From Xylocopilactobacillus apis (GTDB lineage Bacteria > Bacillota > Bacilli > Lactobacillales > Lactobacillaceae): 64,000 nt of DNA. Position 1 is the stretch's first letter. Each line of letters starts with the position of its first letter. The stretch covers positions 1,960,001 through 2,024,000 of the forward strand of contig NZ_AP026801.1 of assembly GCF_033095965.1 (NCBI RefSeq). Direction: 5' to 3'. A program made the translations under genes and the position numbers. The notes under the pieces were generated by a model. That model was not told the origin of the DNA. It did not search any database and saw nothing but the letters and a program-made list of their open reading frames with translations. Positions 43,749 to 52,378 of the stretch are shown here, one piece after another.

Positions 43749-45566
43749 TTATCTCGGTTTTACATTTACTTTAATTATTTGATTATCGCCGCCATCAAAC
43801 GTTACTGTCTTCGGAGGAATCCCGTCTAATACATAGCCTCTTGGAACAAGATAGCGAGGCGTAAGTGTATCACCAATGTATCCCACATATCTTTGAGAGC
43901 CAACAACTTTACCGTTATTTATATACTGAACAGTAATTGTTAATTCCATTGGATCATAATAAATATCAATTGTACTATCTTGCGTATTACCATCTACACT
44001 TTGCGCTGGAACTAATGACTGTGTCGGTTCATAACCAAGGATCTTAGGTACATTGTATTCTTCCCATTGTGCTTTAGACCATTCACCATAAGTCTTTGAT
44101 CCATCAGGATTATTTGTTACCGTTCGTTGAATCGTTGCACTTTGTTTTTCAGTTTTTACCGTGTAATCTGGATTATTTACATTAATTGTGCGGGTAACTA
44201 CTTTCGTTTCAATTGTATTATCTGGTTCTGCATCCCAATCGTAAGTGGTGACCTGATCGCGATACCTCATACCCATTAATTCACTAGAAAGGTACTTTTT
44301 CCCTTTTTCGTATCCATTAGTTACAATCCAATTAGAAGATTTAACTAGTTTACTAGTCCCCAGTATTTTGGTTCCTACAGCAGGAACATCAGGAATAAAA
44401 CCATCATATGGATAACTACCAAACATATATGTTTTCGGTCCTAATACTAAGTGATGAATATTATAAGAATAAGCTAAGAAATCTTCCACACTTGTAACCC
44501 GCGAGGTATCAAAATTAGAAAGATCCAACTCGGTCAGTGAAGTACATAAAGAAATTATATTTGCAACATTTTGTACTTTTGATGTATCAAAATTAGTTAT
44601 GTTTAATTTAGATAAAGTTGAACAATCAGCAAACATTTCTTGCATTGTTTCTACATTAGATGTATCAAAACTTGATAAATCTAAACCATCCAGTGAATTA
44701 CATCTGTAAAACATATAATTCATGTATTTAACACTTGATGTATTAAATCCACTTAAATTCAATTTTTAAAGAGTGGTATTTAATCCAAACATTCCATACA
44801 TCGAATAAACTTTTGAATTATTCCATCCACTTAAGTCTAACTCTTTAAGCGAAGTACAGTTGTAAAACATTCTGCCCATATCGCCTACATTAGATGTATT
44901 GAGATTAGTTATGTTTAAATTGGTTAACGCTGTATCTCCCTCAAACATCTGATACATAGTTGTAACTTTAGAAGAATCAATATTGTTTAAGTTAACGTGA
45001 GTCAAATAATAATTTACCATAAACATCTGATCCATTTCCGTTACATTAGAAGTATCCCATTTACTAATATCAATTTCTTGTAATTTAGTATACCTAAACA
45101 TTGCTTTCATATTGGTCACTTTAGAAGTGTCAAGATTCTCTAAACCCACAATTTCTTCTAAATTATTCATATCGTTAAATAGGTAAGAAGAGTCAGTCGG
45201 TGCAATAACACCGGGATCAATTTCGATTCTCGTTACTTTATAATAATAATAAAGCAATCTTTTTAACCCTCCTGATTCCAAAGTCCCTTTATGCAAACAT
45301 AAAGTGTAAGTATCATCAGTATTACTGTGTAAATCTCATTTACTAGTTCCCCATAAACCACTTTCAACAATATTTCCAAGTGGTTGTTGAGGATTTTGAG
45401 AATCACGAGTTAGATTTGAATTAGTAGATTTTATAGCTCCACTCGGCGTATTACCAAAATTAATATCGGTTTCCGCATTAACTTTTTGGCTTGCTAAAGT
45501 TAATCCACAAAGCAATCCTGTAAACGAGGCACCAATAAGCGCTATATTAATTTATCTTTTTTTTAT
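43749..45566 (-). pseudogene. BspA-type leucine-rich-repeat surface protein with MucBP-like end, inactivated by nonsense mutations
   Basis: One continuous frame of about 606 codons encodes a signal-peptide-like start (INIALIGASFTGLLCG), a non-repeat region (VESGLWGTSK), and many DUF285/BspA repeats of about 24 residues (LDLSSFDTSNVETM type). After these come a linker and a MucBP-like domain (ITVQYINNGKVVG). The frame never shifts but has TAA at 45552-45554, TGA at 45336-45338 (where a Trp fits, TSK-W-DLH) and TAA at 44766-44768. At the expected start, seven bases after GGAG (45577-45574), stands ATA instead of ATG. The gene is therefore dead or unusually expressed. Internal TTG codons at 44762 and 45296 would give only fragments. 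Confidence 0.88.
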
Positions 45567-45684
45567 AAATACACTCCGGTAATTTTTATTTAAACACACT
45601 GCTAATAATATAGGATTTCGTTATTAAATTCAATATAATAACATTTTTATTTATTAACTAAAAAATAAGCAACCAAAAATTAGG

Positions 45685-45713
45685 CAAAAAAAAAGACCAA
45701 CTTTCGTTGATCT
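45685..45713 (-). terminator. Intrinsic terminator of the WxL gene at 45735
   Basis: AAGATCAAC-GAAA-GTTGGTCTT followed by nine T on the minus strand. Confidence 0.88.
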
Positions 45714-45734
45714 TGATTTTATCTATATTTACTA

Positions 45735-46535
45735 CTAAACACCAGCAGTTAATGTCCAGGTAAGAGGTGCATAGTAACCACCATCTGTAACTCCTTCTGG
45801 AATTTCTAATTTAGCTGAAGTTGGAGTGTTAAACATTGCACTAGTAACACCAACACCTTGATGCTCATTAGCAGTCCAGAAATCAGTATCAGAACCACCT
45901 GAAGTAAATGTTTTTGCAGGAGATGTTGTGTCTGCACCAGTAGGTGTAGGCAAGTTATTAGTAACACCAGCCATTGGAGCAAAGTTCTGAATATTGTTAG
46001 CAACAGCATTCTGTGCACCAACGCTACGGTTTACTGTTAAAGCCCAGCCAGTAGGTACAGTACCACTACCTTGTTTATGTTGGAAAGCACCCAATGAGAG
46101 TGACAATTTCCAACCATTCAAACCAGCTTTTGCAGTACCACTACCAGAAGTACGTGAATCTGCAACTTGAAGTAAACCAGTAGCTGGCTGACCAGGCTTT
46201 GGAACACCATCAATATACTGAGTTCCAGCATATTCACCTTTGTCATTATCCAATAAGTTTGAAGTTCCACCAGCAAAACTAGGCATGAAGTGGAAATTAG
46301 GAACTGCATTTAACTGCAAGAAACCAGTCTTGATGTAAACTGATGCTACAGAATAAGCTTTTGCTGTTCCTGAAGCAGCATTTGATTCACCAGAAGTGTA
46401 AACAGGTAATGTAATACCTGAACCTGCGTTACCATTAGTGTCATAACCATCAGCAGCGAAAACTGCTGCAGCAGGTGCCAATACGCCAGCAACAACGCCA
46501 GCAGTAGCTAAAAGAGCTTTTTTATTAAAATTCAT
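45735..46535 (-). CDS. WxL-domain surface protein
   Basis: 266 residues from ATG 46535-46533, chosen because GGGAGGAG lies about 7 bases before it; a longer in-frame extension has no Shine-Dalgarno. The signal peptide ends at AAVFAADG. The first WxL motif is WKL (GLNGWKLSLSLGAF) and the second WTL (YYAPLTWTLTAGV). The segment VPNFHFMPSFAGG is nearly the same as in the WxL protein at 3187-4134. It lies between the BspA-type pseudogene and a small LPXTG gene, an arrangement known from csc-type clusters. Confidence 0.89.
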   Translation of the reverse strand: MNFNKKALLATAGVVAGVLAPAAAVFAADGYDTNGNAGSGITLPVYTSGESNAASGTAKAYSVASVYIKTGFLQLNAVPNFHFMPSFAGGTSNLLDNDKGEYAGTQYIDGVPKPGQPATGLLQVADSRTSGSGTAKAGLNGWKLSLSLGAFQHKQGSGTVPTGWALTVNRSVGAQNAVANNIQNFAPMAGVTNNLPTPTGADTTSPAKTFTSGGSDTDFWTANEHQGVGVTSAMFNTPTSAKLEIPEGVTDGGYYAPLTWTLTAGV

Positions 46536-46572
46536 TAGTATTCTCCTCCCAAATGAGAAATATATAATATTT

Positions 46573-46591
46573 TGTAAGCAGTACACTTACA
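46573..46591 (-). promoter_or_regulatory. Inverted repeat upstream of the WxL gene
   Basis: TGTAAG-N7-CTTACA, perfect arms, about 40 bases before the WxL start and next to a TATTATAT stretch that could be the -10. A further CTTACA copy stands at 46600-46605. Possible operator. Confidence 0.4.
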
Positions 46592-46643
46592 TTAAACAAC
46601 TTACAATAAACATGATATCATGCTTATTTATTTTGTGGCTTCA

Positions 46644-46668
46644 AAAACAAATAAAAAAATTTGTTTTT
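46644..46668 (-). terminator. Weak AT-only hairpin after the LPXTG gene
   Basis: AAACAAAT pairs with ATTTGTTT around six A. No GC pairs beyond two, so termination may be leaky and allow read-through into the WxL gene. Confidence 0.4.
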
Positions 46669-46679
46669 TTGCCTTTTTA

Positions 46680-47081
46680 CTACAGAAGATTGTATTTCTT
46701 CTTAGTGACCAACAAACCAAAAGATCCGACGATCATGGTTGCTCCTATAATCGGCAAAACTCCACTGACATCATCAGAGGTCTGTGGTAAATTACCATAA
46801 CTAGCGTTCTTTACCTGAATTCCTCCATCTGTTGGTGTCTTTGGAACTTCATCTGTCTTCGGCTTCTCATAATGTTTCGTATTATCGACCTTTACTAAAA
46901 GTGCAGAGTCTTTATTCGTAACTTTATAGCTGCTCGTGTCAGATGTTGTCGCCTGATCACCGTCTAAAAGTGATTTTGCAAAACTACTCTTTGAAACGGT
47001 GAAGACAGTTAAACCAAAAACCAGGGTACCAGCAACAATGATCTTCCGCATTCTAATGGATGCTTTCTTAGTAAAAATCAT
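46680..47081 (-). CDS. Small LPXTG-anchored surface protein (CscD-like)
   Basis: 133 residues. Signal peptide about 1-35 (KSSFAKS), a short polar mature part rich in Lys/Thr/Asp, and a complete sorting signal: LPQTS, a hydrophobic helix (VLPIIGATMIVGSFGLLV) and TKKKYNLL. Sortase A should link it to peptidoglycan; a class A sortase gene lies 3 kb away. In csc clusters a small LPXTG protein of this kind accompanies WxL and DUF916 proteins. GGGGAGG precedes the ATG. Confidence 0.86.
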   Translation of the reverse strand: MIFTKKASIRMRKIIVAGTLVFGLTVFTVSKSSFAKSLLDGDQATTSDTSSYKVTNKDSALLVKVDNTKHYEKPKTDEVPKTPTDGGIQVKNASYGNLPQTSDDVSGVLPIIGATMIVGSFGLLVTKKKYNLL

Positions 47082-47184
47082 CGAGTGCCTCCCCTCATTG
47101 ATTTATTGTCACAAGTAAATTATAACAACGAGTTGACATTTTACAAACCAAAATTTGATAAACTATTTTCTTTTTCTGGCACTA

Positions 47185-49329
47185 TCACAAAGGAAAGTCA
47201 ACTGAAGCCCCATCTGACAAGACCTTTTGATTATTATTAACTTTTAGTGTCAAATCAGAACCATTTTTCATTAAAATCTGACAATTACTAGATTCCACCT
47301 TAATTCTCAGAAATCGATCCTGATAGATCAATGGAATTTCGTAGGATAATAATTTCTCTGGCAGCTGCGGATTTAAAACCAATCCTTCATTTTGGACTTG
47401 TAAGCCTAAAAATCCTCGACTCACTGCTAAACGTGTCACCGCTGCTTTATATCTATTAAATGAAGTAAACTGAGAGCTGCCTGATTCTAATAATTCAAGT
47501 GCCTGATCTATTTCACCTGCTAATCCCGCAGTCAACGCAGTTAATCCTTTAGAAATATCAGTATCATGGACTAAATATTTCTGGTAGAAATCAAAATTTG
47601 CCTTAACGTCTGCTTGATTGAAGTTCAATGAATCATAATAGAACGCCATAAAAACATCCGGCTTTTCAATGATCGGCGAACGGGCAATTTGGTCTTTAGA
47701 CCACTTCTTAGCGATCGGCTGATCAAAAATTGTCAGCTTCTCAGCAATTTTCGAAAGATCTTTCTGTAAGAATTCATCGTCTTCTAATTTAATAGAAGAA
47801 CCACTCACTTCAAATTCAGGCAGATACATTTTCTCAGCGATATTTGTTAACTCTTTGGTCGATCCCTCATCAAATTCTGCTGGAATTGTTTGAAGAATGT
47901 ATTGTAATCCCCACTTGATTGAATAATTGGTCAGCCAATTATTATTGACATTCATTTCATATTGATCTGGACCGCTTACTCCTAAAACTACGTATTGCTC
48001 CCGGTATTCCGAATATTGGACTCTCATCTGCCAATACCTTGCACAATTTATCAAGAGCTCTTTACCCGTACTTTGAAGCCATTCTTCATCATCGGTAAAT
48101 TCTAAATACTGCGCAATTGCAAAAACCAAGGCAGCGGTTCGATGAACCCCAAATAAGGCAATATCAGGATTAGGTTCACTTTCAAAGCCATCAAAAGTCA
48201 GTTCTGGTAAAAGTATGCCGTTAACTCCAGTAACTTTTGCATTTTCTATAAGTGCAGAGAGCTCACGAGCCCTTTCATTAAGCAGATCTTGCGCCTCTTT
48301 AAAATGACCGGTTTCTATAATAGCTGGTAAATAAAAAGCTTCATCGAGCCAACTCAAAGGTTTTAAGACTCCAAGTGCAGATAACAAGTGAAATGTATCA
48401 ACCCGCACTGACTGCTGCAGCGCATTATCTCCTTCAATTATAATATCTGCTTGATTATATCTTTGTTCCCAAATTTCAGTATTCTGTGCTAACAATTCAT
48501 CGAAGGTTAAGTTATCAGCTTCATCGCTTTCAGTCATCAAATTATTTGAAATTTCTTGATCAGATGCATGATCAAGTGAAGTTACAACAACGACCCTTTT
48601 CTCGAAATAAGTTTTCTGATCAGGCAGAATTGTTCCGCGAAACCAATTCTCTGCTTTATAATTAGAGAACTCCGTACTTGCTGCTGAGCGCAGATCAGTC
48701 ATGTAATGTGCCATCGCACCAGCCATAAATCGTGGCAGGCCAAAATCATTTGAACGGGTAATTAAAACTAATGATCCAGCATTTCCTTGTGAATTATTGC
48801 TTAAAATTTCCCAATCATTTTCTTTACTTTCTTCATTATAGTAAGTATCCAAACTTGAATGAATTTCAATTTCAAGCGGGCGAGTACCAAGGTTATGAAT
48901 TTCTAACTGGTTGACAAATAGATCGGGTCTTGCTGCACTAAGAAATCTTTTAAAACAAATGTGACATTTTATGTTGTCTCGAATAACCACGAAGCTTCTA
49001 GTTAACAAGCCATTATGTAAATCAAGATCAAGAACAAAATCTTCAATTTGATCAGCTGCAAAGTCAATTTTTTGATCATTGATTAAAATTTCAATCTTAT
49101 TAAGATCAATAAATTCAGCTTGATAACCGGTATACCCTTTCGCCGTTGGTGCTGGTTTAGAAAGCCAGATATTTTGCAGTTTAACCTTATTGTTGTTTTC
49201 TTCAAACGCCCCGCTTATTTCCATTACTGAATTACTTACTGTTAACGCCTGCTCGTAATCCTTAATTTTTTCTGAATCCCACTTACCGGTAATTAAATGC
49301 CAAGGATCTGTTTCAAATAAGTTACTCAT
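47185..49329 (-). CDS. GH65-family protein (maltose/kojibiose/trehalose phosphorylase type) with altered catalytic site
   Basis: 714 residues from ATG 49329 (AGAGAG upstream). GH65 phosphorylases cleave alpha-glucosides with phosphate. The family plan is present: an N-terminal beta-sandwich (VMEISGAFEENNN; FLSAARPDLFVNQLEIHN), an (alpha/alpha)6 barrel (FGVHRTAALVFAIAQYLEF) and a C-terminal beta domain. At the position of the general-acid motif G-P-(D/N)-E-Y the sequence is GPDQYEMNVNNNW, i.e. Gln456 (codon 47964-47962) for Glu. The HS phosphate-binding region also looks unlike the family (GLTALTAGLAGE). It may be inactive or have a changed role. No sugar transporter is adjacent. Confidence 0.8.
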   Translation of the reverse strand: MSNLFETDPWHLITGKWDSEKIKDYEQALTVSNSVMEISGAFEENNNKVKLQNIWLSKPAPTAKGYTGYQAEFIDLNKIEILINDQKIDFAADQIEDFVLDLDLHNGLLTRSFVVIRDNIKCHICFKRFLSAARPDLFVNQLEIHNLGTRPLEIEIHSSLDTYYNEESKENDWEILSNNSQGNAGSLVLITRSNDFGLPRFMAGAMAHYMTDLRSAASTEFSNYKAENWFRGTILPDQKTYFEKRVVVVTSLDHASDQEISNNLMTESDEADNLTFDELLAQNTEIWEQRYNQADIIIEGDNALQQSVRVDTFHLLSALGVLKPLSWLDEAFYLPAIIETGHFKEAQDLLNERARELSALIENAKVTGVNGILLPELTFDGFESEPNPDIALFGVHRTAALVFAIAQYLEFTDDEEWLQSTGKELLINCARYWQMRVQYSEYREQYVVLGVSGPDQYEMNVNNNWLTNYSIKWGLQYILQTIPAEFDEGSTKELTNIAEKMYLPEFEVSGSSIKLEDDEFLQKDLSKIAEKLTIFDQPIAKKWSKDQIARSPIIEKPDVFMAFYYDSLNFNQADVKANFDFYQKYLVHDTDISKGLTALTAGLAGEIDQALELLESGSSQFTSFNRYKAAVTRLAVSRGFLGLQVQNEGLVLNPQLPEKLLSYEIPLIYQDRFLRIKVESSNCQILMKNGSDLTLKVNNNQKVLSDGASVDFPL

Positions 49330-49541
49330 TTTAAATTCTCTCTTTCGCCACAATTTAGCCGTCTTTCTTTCAACATTTTACCATTTAGCGCAATTTTTAA
49401 ATGATTCAGATTTTTTACACCTAACTTTTTTCTAATATTTTTAAAAAATGATTCACTTTTCTGTTAAAAATATTATTTATTCTTAACTTGTTAAGTAAAA
49501 AACTTAACGAATTATAAACTTTAAAAATTAAGAGGCCAATT

Positions 49542-49997
49542 ATGAATTCAATCAAAAGATTATTAACTATCACCGGAGCCATGATCACAATTACAGGTGC
49601 TACTTCAATTGAAGCGGCAATCAATCCTAACAAAGTTCAAGCTGCTGCTGTAGAAAGTCATCACCCCTTAATTCTCCATGAACGAGATAAAACTTTTATT
49701 ATTGAACGCTCAGAAAAACTTTCCAAAGATAAACCCGCAATGGGCGTATTGATTCCGCAACATGCCAAACCAGGGGATACAATTAATATTCATGATAATC
49801 ATAATGTGGAAATTGCTGTATTCAAGCTTAATAATCCAGCTCGTGAGCACATTTTTGTCGTCTCCCCTAAATTCCACGAATCACAAGTTTATCAAATTAA
49901 AATTAACAGTGATTCTCAAAAAGTAAAAGCTCAGAAAGTTAAACTTCCTCCTCTGAGCAATTTCACAAAAGAAGATGAATCTAGTAAACAGCGTTAA
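49542..49997 (+). CDS. Small secreted protein of unknown function
   Basis: 151 residues. A signal peptide (MNSIKRLLTITGAMITITGA) with probable cleavage near VQAAAVES. The mature part is mainly beta (TFIIERSEKL; MGVLIPQHAKPGDTINIHDN; EIAVFKLNNP) with several histidines, and ends in a polar tail. Not recognised. It stands just upstream of sortase A on the same strand, but sortase has its own promoter. Confidence 0.55.
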   Translation: MNSIKRLLTITGAMITITGATSIEAAINPNKVQAAAVESHHPLILHERDKTFIIERSEKLSKDKPAMGVLIPQHAKPGDTINIHDNHNVEIAVFKLNNPAREHIFVVSPKFHESQVYQIKINSDSQKVKAQKVKLPPLSNFTKEDESSKQR

Positions 49998-50009
49998 TTT
50001 TTAACTATT

Positions 50010-50038
50010 TTGACAAAACCCGGATTCTTTTTTAAAAT
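50010..50038 (+). promoter_or_regulatory. Promoter of the sortase gene
   Basis: TTGACA (50010-50015), exactly 17 bases, TAAAAT (50033-50038). Near-consensus SigA promoter with a leader of about 48 bases. Confidence 0.8.
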
Positions 50039-50092
50039 TCCTGCATAGTGAAACTTTTCCTCCATGGTAAAATATGCTCAGAGGGTCAAAAA

Positions 50093-50779
50093 TTGATAAA
50101 GAAACGACGCCGTTTAAATTGGCTTATTAATATTTTAATTTTCATTATGCTTATCTTGGGACTGCTCTTAGTCTTTAATGAACAGCTTAAGGTCTATTCA
50201 ATTGAACAGATGACCTCCCACACAATGAAAGAAATGAATCGGGAACAAATCAAAAAAGCTGAGTCCGCTAAAGCTACCTACGAATTTGACAAAGTCAAAG
50301 CTTTAAGTACTGGAACTGTAACCATGAGCATGATTAGCGGCTATAAAGTCCCAACGATTGGGAAAATGTCTATCCCTTCAGTGCACATGAAGTTACCAAT
50401 TTTAAAAGGACTAGATAATAACAACCTTTCGCTTGGTGCCGGAACCATGAAACCTGATCAGACCATGGGCAAAGGAAACTTTGCTTTAGCAGGACATTAT
50501 ATGACTAATCAAGGGGTGTTATTTTCCCCTTTAAAGAATGTTGGCAATGGCGACTATATTTATATCACTGATTTAAAACGGGTATACAAATACAAAGCTT
50601 ACTATAAGAAAATTATTAACAAAACCGATGTTAATTGGGTTTATGACAGCAAGGGTGAAACTACCCTCACCTTGATCACTTGCGCCTCTCCAACTGAGGG
50701 CGAAGTTGATCGGATTATGATTCGTGCAGCCTATCAAGGATCCGGTCCTTACGACAGCAACAGTGCTAAATTATTTTAA
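50093..50779 (+). CDS. srtA: Class A sortase
   Basis: Membrane transpeptidase that anchors LPXTG proteins to the wall. About 228 residues from TTG 50093 (GAGGG 7 bases before it); an upstream GTG at 50048 lies at the promoter start point and has no Shine-Dalgarno. Lys/Arg-rich start, one transmembrane helix (WLINILIFIMLILGLLLVF), then the sortase barrel: His in FALAGHYM, Cys in TLITCASP and Arg in VDRIMIRAAY. The likely substrates include the LPQTS protein at 46680-47081. Confidence 0.95.
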   Translation: MIKKRRRLNWLINILIFIMLILGLLLVFNEQLKVYSIEQMTSHTMKEMNREQIKKAESAKATYEFDKVKALSTGTVTMSMISGYKVPTIGKMSIPSVHMKLPILKGLDNNNLSLGAGTMKPDQTMGKGNFALAGHYMTNQGVLFSPLKNVGNGDYIYITDLKRVYKYKAYYKKIINKTDVNWVYDSKGETTLTLITCASPTEGEVDRIMIRAAYQGSGPYDSNSAKLF

Positions 50780-50798
50780 AGAAGTTAGTATTTATATT

Positions 50799-50847
50799 AA
50801 CTGGGGCTCTCGACTGAGATTTATCAGTCCGAGATGCTCCAGTTTTT
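50799..50847 (+). terminator. Terminator of the sortase gene
   Basis: Long imperfect stem with core CTCGACTGA/TCAGTCCGAG and base AACTGG/CCAGTT, then TTTTT. Confidence 0.82.
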
Positions 50848-50869
50848 GATTTGTTAAAATTACTGCACC

Positions 50870-50907
50870 AAAAAAGTAGAACCCGATTTCTTGAGTTCTA
50901 CTTTTTT
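50870..50907 (-). terminator. Terminator of the cyclophilin-like gene at 50910
   Basis: 13-bp perfect stem AAAAAAGTAGAAC/GTTCTACTTTTTT, symmetrical, so usable in both directions. Confidence 0.87.
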
Positions 50908-50909
50908 GA

Positions 50910-51620
50910 TTAATAAGATTTGTAACTAGCGTAGGCGCCTTGGATCCATTGGTTCTTACCTACTCGGTAGAAGCCATTCTGTTTGCCAGATACCTTCCAC
51001 CTAGTTCCGTGCTTCAATTTACGTCCAGGGTAAAATCCGCCAGTTGTACTTGCACTCTTCCAAAGATTAACGCCATATCCCTTTTTGTAGACGATTTTTG
51101 CTTCGCCTCGAAGAGGAGTTACCGTGTTAACTGGACTGGAAGGATTATCCTTTAAGATTTGAACATTAAAATCAGTATTTTGATCCCTTAAAGCTTTAAT
51201 TGCCTCTGCCCGATCGGTTTCGGTAAATTTACCAAGTAGATGAATTCCAGGATAATAACCTACATCACCCCAATAGAGAACTAATCGCGGCTGAGGAGAC
51301 CAATAAGCAATATCTCCCGGATTTGGATCAGCCCCCACAGGAGTCCCATTTGTACTCAGTGGTTTTTCTAAATCACTAATTTTTTCATCAATTCCTTGTG
51401 CCATTGCTGAAAATTTTAAAGTTAAAGGTAATCTTTTAGCTAACTGCTTCGCTGGAACACTATCATTTAGAACGGCATGATAATGGTGTCCTTCAATTAT
51501 AACCACAATCGGGGTGCTTTGTTCTTTGCTTTCAGCTGCCGCATTAACACTTTGCGATACTGGAACTGAAGCTAATAGTACTAAGATTGTTGTGAAAAAG
51601 GTAATAATTGTCTTTTTCAT
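50910..51620 (-). CDS. Secreted cyclophilin-like-fold protein with C-terminal wall-binding module
   Basis: About 236 residues from ATG 51620 (GGAGG upstream). Signal peptide to about residue 28 (SVNAAAES). A cyclophilin-like domain (COG2164/PF18050 type) covers about 35-150: HYHAVLNDSVPAKQLAKRLP, then PNPGDIAYWSPQPRLVLYW and GIHLLGKF. The last 65 residues (KGYGVNLWKSAS; KLKHGTRWKV; FYRVGKNQWIQGAY) match the repeats at the end of the GH25 muramidase. Enzymatic activity of this fold group is not established. It is one copy of a tandem duplication. Confidence 0.75.
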   Translation of the reverse strand: MKKTIITFFTTILVLLASVPVSQSVNAAAESKEQSTPIVVIIEGHHYHAVLNDSVPAKQLAKRLPLTLKFSAMAQGIDEKISDLEKPLSTNGTPVGADPNPGDIAYWSPQPRLVLYWGDVGYYPGIHLLGKFTETDRAEAIKALRDQNTDFNVQILKDNPSSPVNTVTPLRGEAKIVYKKGYGVNLWKSASTTGGFYPGRKLKHGTRWKVSGKQNGFYRVGKNQWIQGAYASYKSY

Positions 51621-51635
51621 TTTAACCTCCACATT

Positions 51636-51718
51636 TTTTACTATTAGCTTATAGCTACCCTATTTATATATCCAATACTTATGATTTATACGTATTCATA
51701 ACTAAAAATTCTATTTAA
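51636..51718. repeat. Duplicated upstream region, copy 1
   Basis: About 83 bases nearly identical (about two differences) to 52296-52378. It carries the putative promoter and a dyad TTATGA-N11-TCATAA (51679-51701). The bases just beyond (about 51722-51756) resemble 52632-52670 inside the PstS-like gene, so this is a remnant of that neighbour. Confidence 0.85.
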
Positions 51719-51774
51719 TTAGAACATTCCCAGCCACATCATCGATAATTTCTCCCGTCAATGAAAATTATTTT

Positions 51775-51804
51775 AAAAGGCCACCCCCAAAAGGTGACCT
51801 TTTT
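51775..51804 (-). terminator. Terminator of the second cyclophilin-like gene
   Basis: AAAAGGTCACC pairs with GGTGGCCTTTT on the minus strand, followed by a mixed A/T tract; T residues also follow on the plus strand. Confidence 0.72.
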
Positions 51805-51809
51805 TGATG

Positions 51810-52280
51810 CTATCTTTTAATGATTCGAACCTTAAAATCATGTTTTTGCTGTTTTAAGGCCTTAATTGCTTTTACTCGATCAGCTTTACTAAATTTACCA
51901 AGCAGATGAATTCCAGGATAATAATCTACATCGCCCCAATAGAGAACTAACCGTGGCTGAGGAGACCAATAAGCAATATCTCCCGGATTTGGATCAGCAC
52001 CTTCAGGAGTCCCTTTTGTACTCAGTGGTTTGGCTAGATCACTGATTTTTTCGTCAATTCCTTGTGACATTGCTGAAAATTTTAAAGTTAAAGGTAATCT
52101 TTTGGCTAACTGCTTGGCTGGAACACTATTATTCAGACAAGCATGGTAACGATGTCTTTTAATTATAACCACAATCGGGGTACACTTTTTCTTACTTGCA
52201 GCGTTAACACTTTGTGATTCTGGAACTAAAGCTAATAGTAATAGGAGTGCCGTAAAAATAGTAACAATCTTCTTTTTCAT
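51810..52280 (-). CDS. Secreted cyclophilin-like-fold protein, single-domain paralogue
   Basis: About 156 residues from ATG 52280 (GGAGG upstream). Signal peptide to about residue 26, then the same cyclophilin-like domain as the product at 50910-51620 (CLNNSVPAKQLAKRLPLTLK; NPGDIAYWSPQPRLVLYW), very similar throughout. It stops at DFKVRIIKR, just after the domain, and lacks the wall-binding module, so it may be released. The N-terminus has a CTPIV cysteine and a CLNNS cysteine absent from its sister, which could form a disulfide. Upstream DNA is almost identical in the two copies. Confidence 0.73.
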   Translation of the reverse strand: MKKKIVTIFTALLLLLALVPESQSVNAASKKKCTPIVVIIKRHRYHACLNNSVPAKQLAKRLPLTLKFSAMSQGIDEKISDLAKPLSTKGTPEGADPNPGDIAYWSPQPRLVLYWGDVDYYPGIHLLGKFSKADRVKAIKALKQQKHDFKVRIIKR

Positions 52281-52295
52281 TTGAACCTCCACGTT

Positions 52296-52378
52296 TTTTA
52301 CTACTAGCTTATAGCTTCCCTATTTATATATCCAATACTTATGATTTATACGTATTCATAACTAAAAATTCTATTTAT
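52296..52378. repeat. Duplicated upstream region, copy 2
   Basis: Partner of 51636-51718. It contains the same dyad (52339-52361) and runs into the stop codon and last codons of the PstS-like gene. Confidence 0.85.

Noticed and set aside
50048-50092. GTG start of sortase
   Set aside because: It coincides with the predicted transcription start and has no ribosome-binding site.
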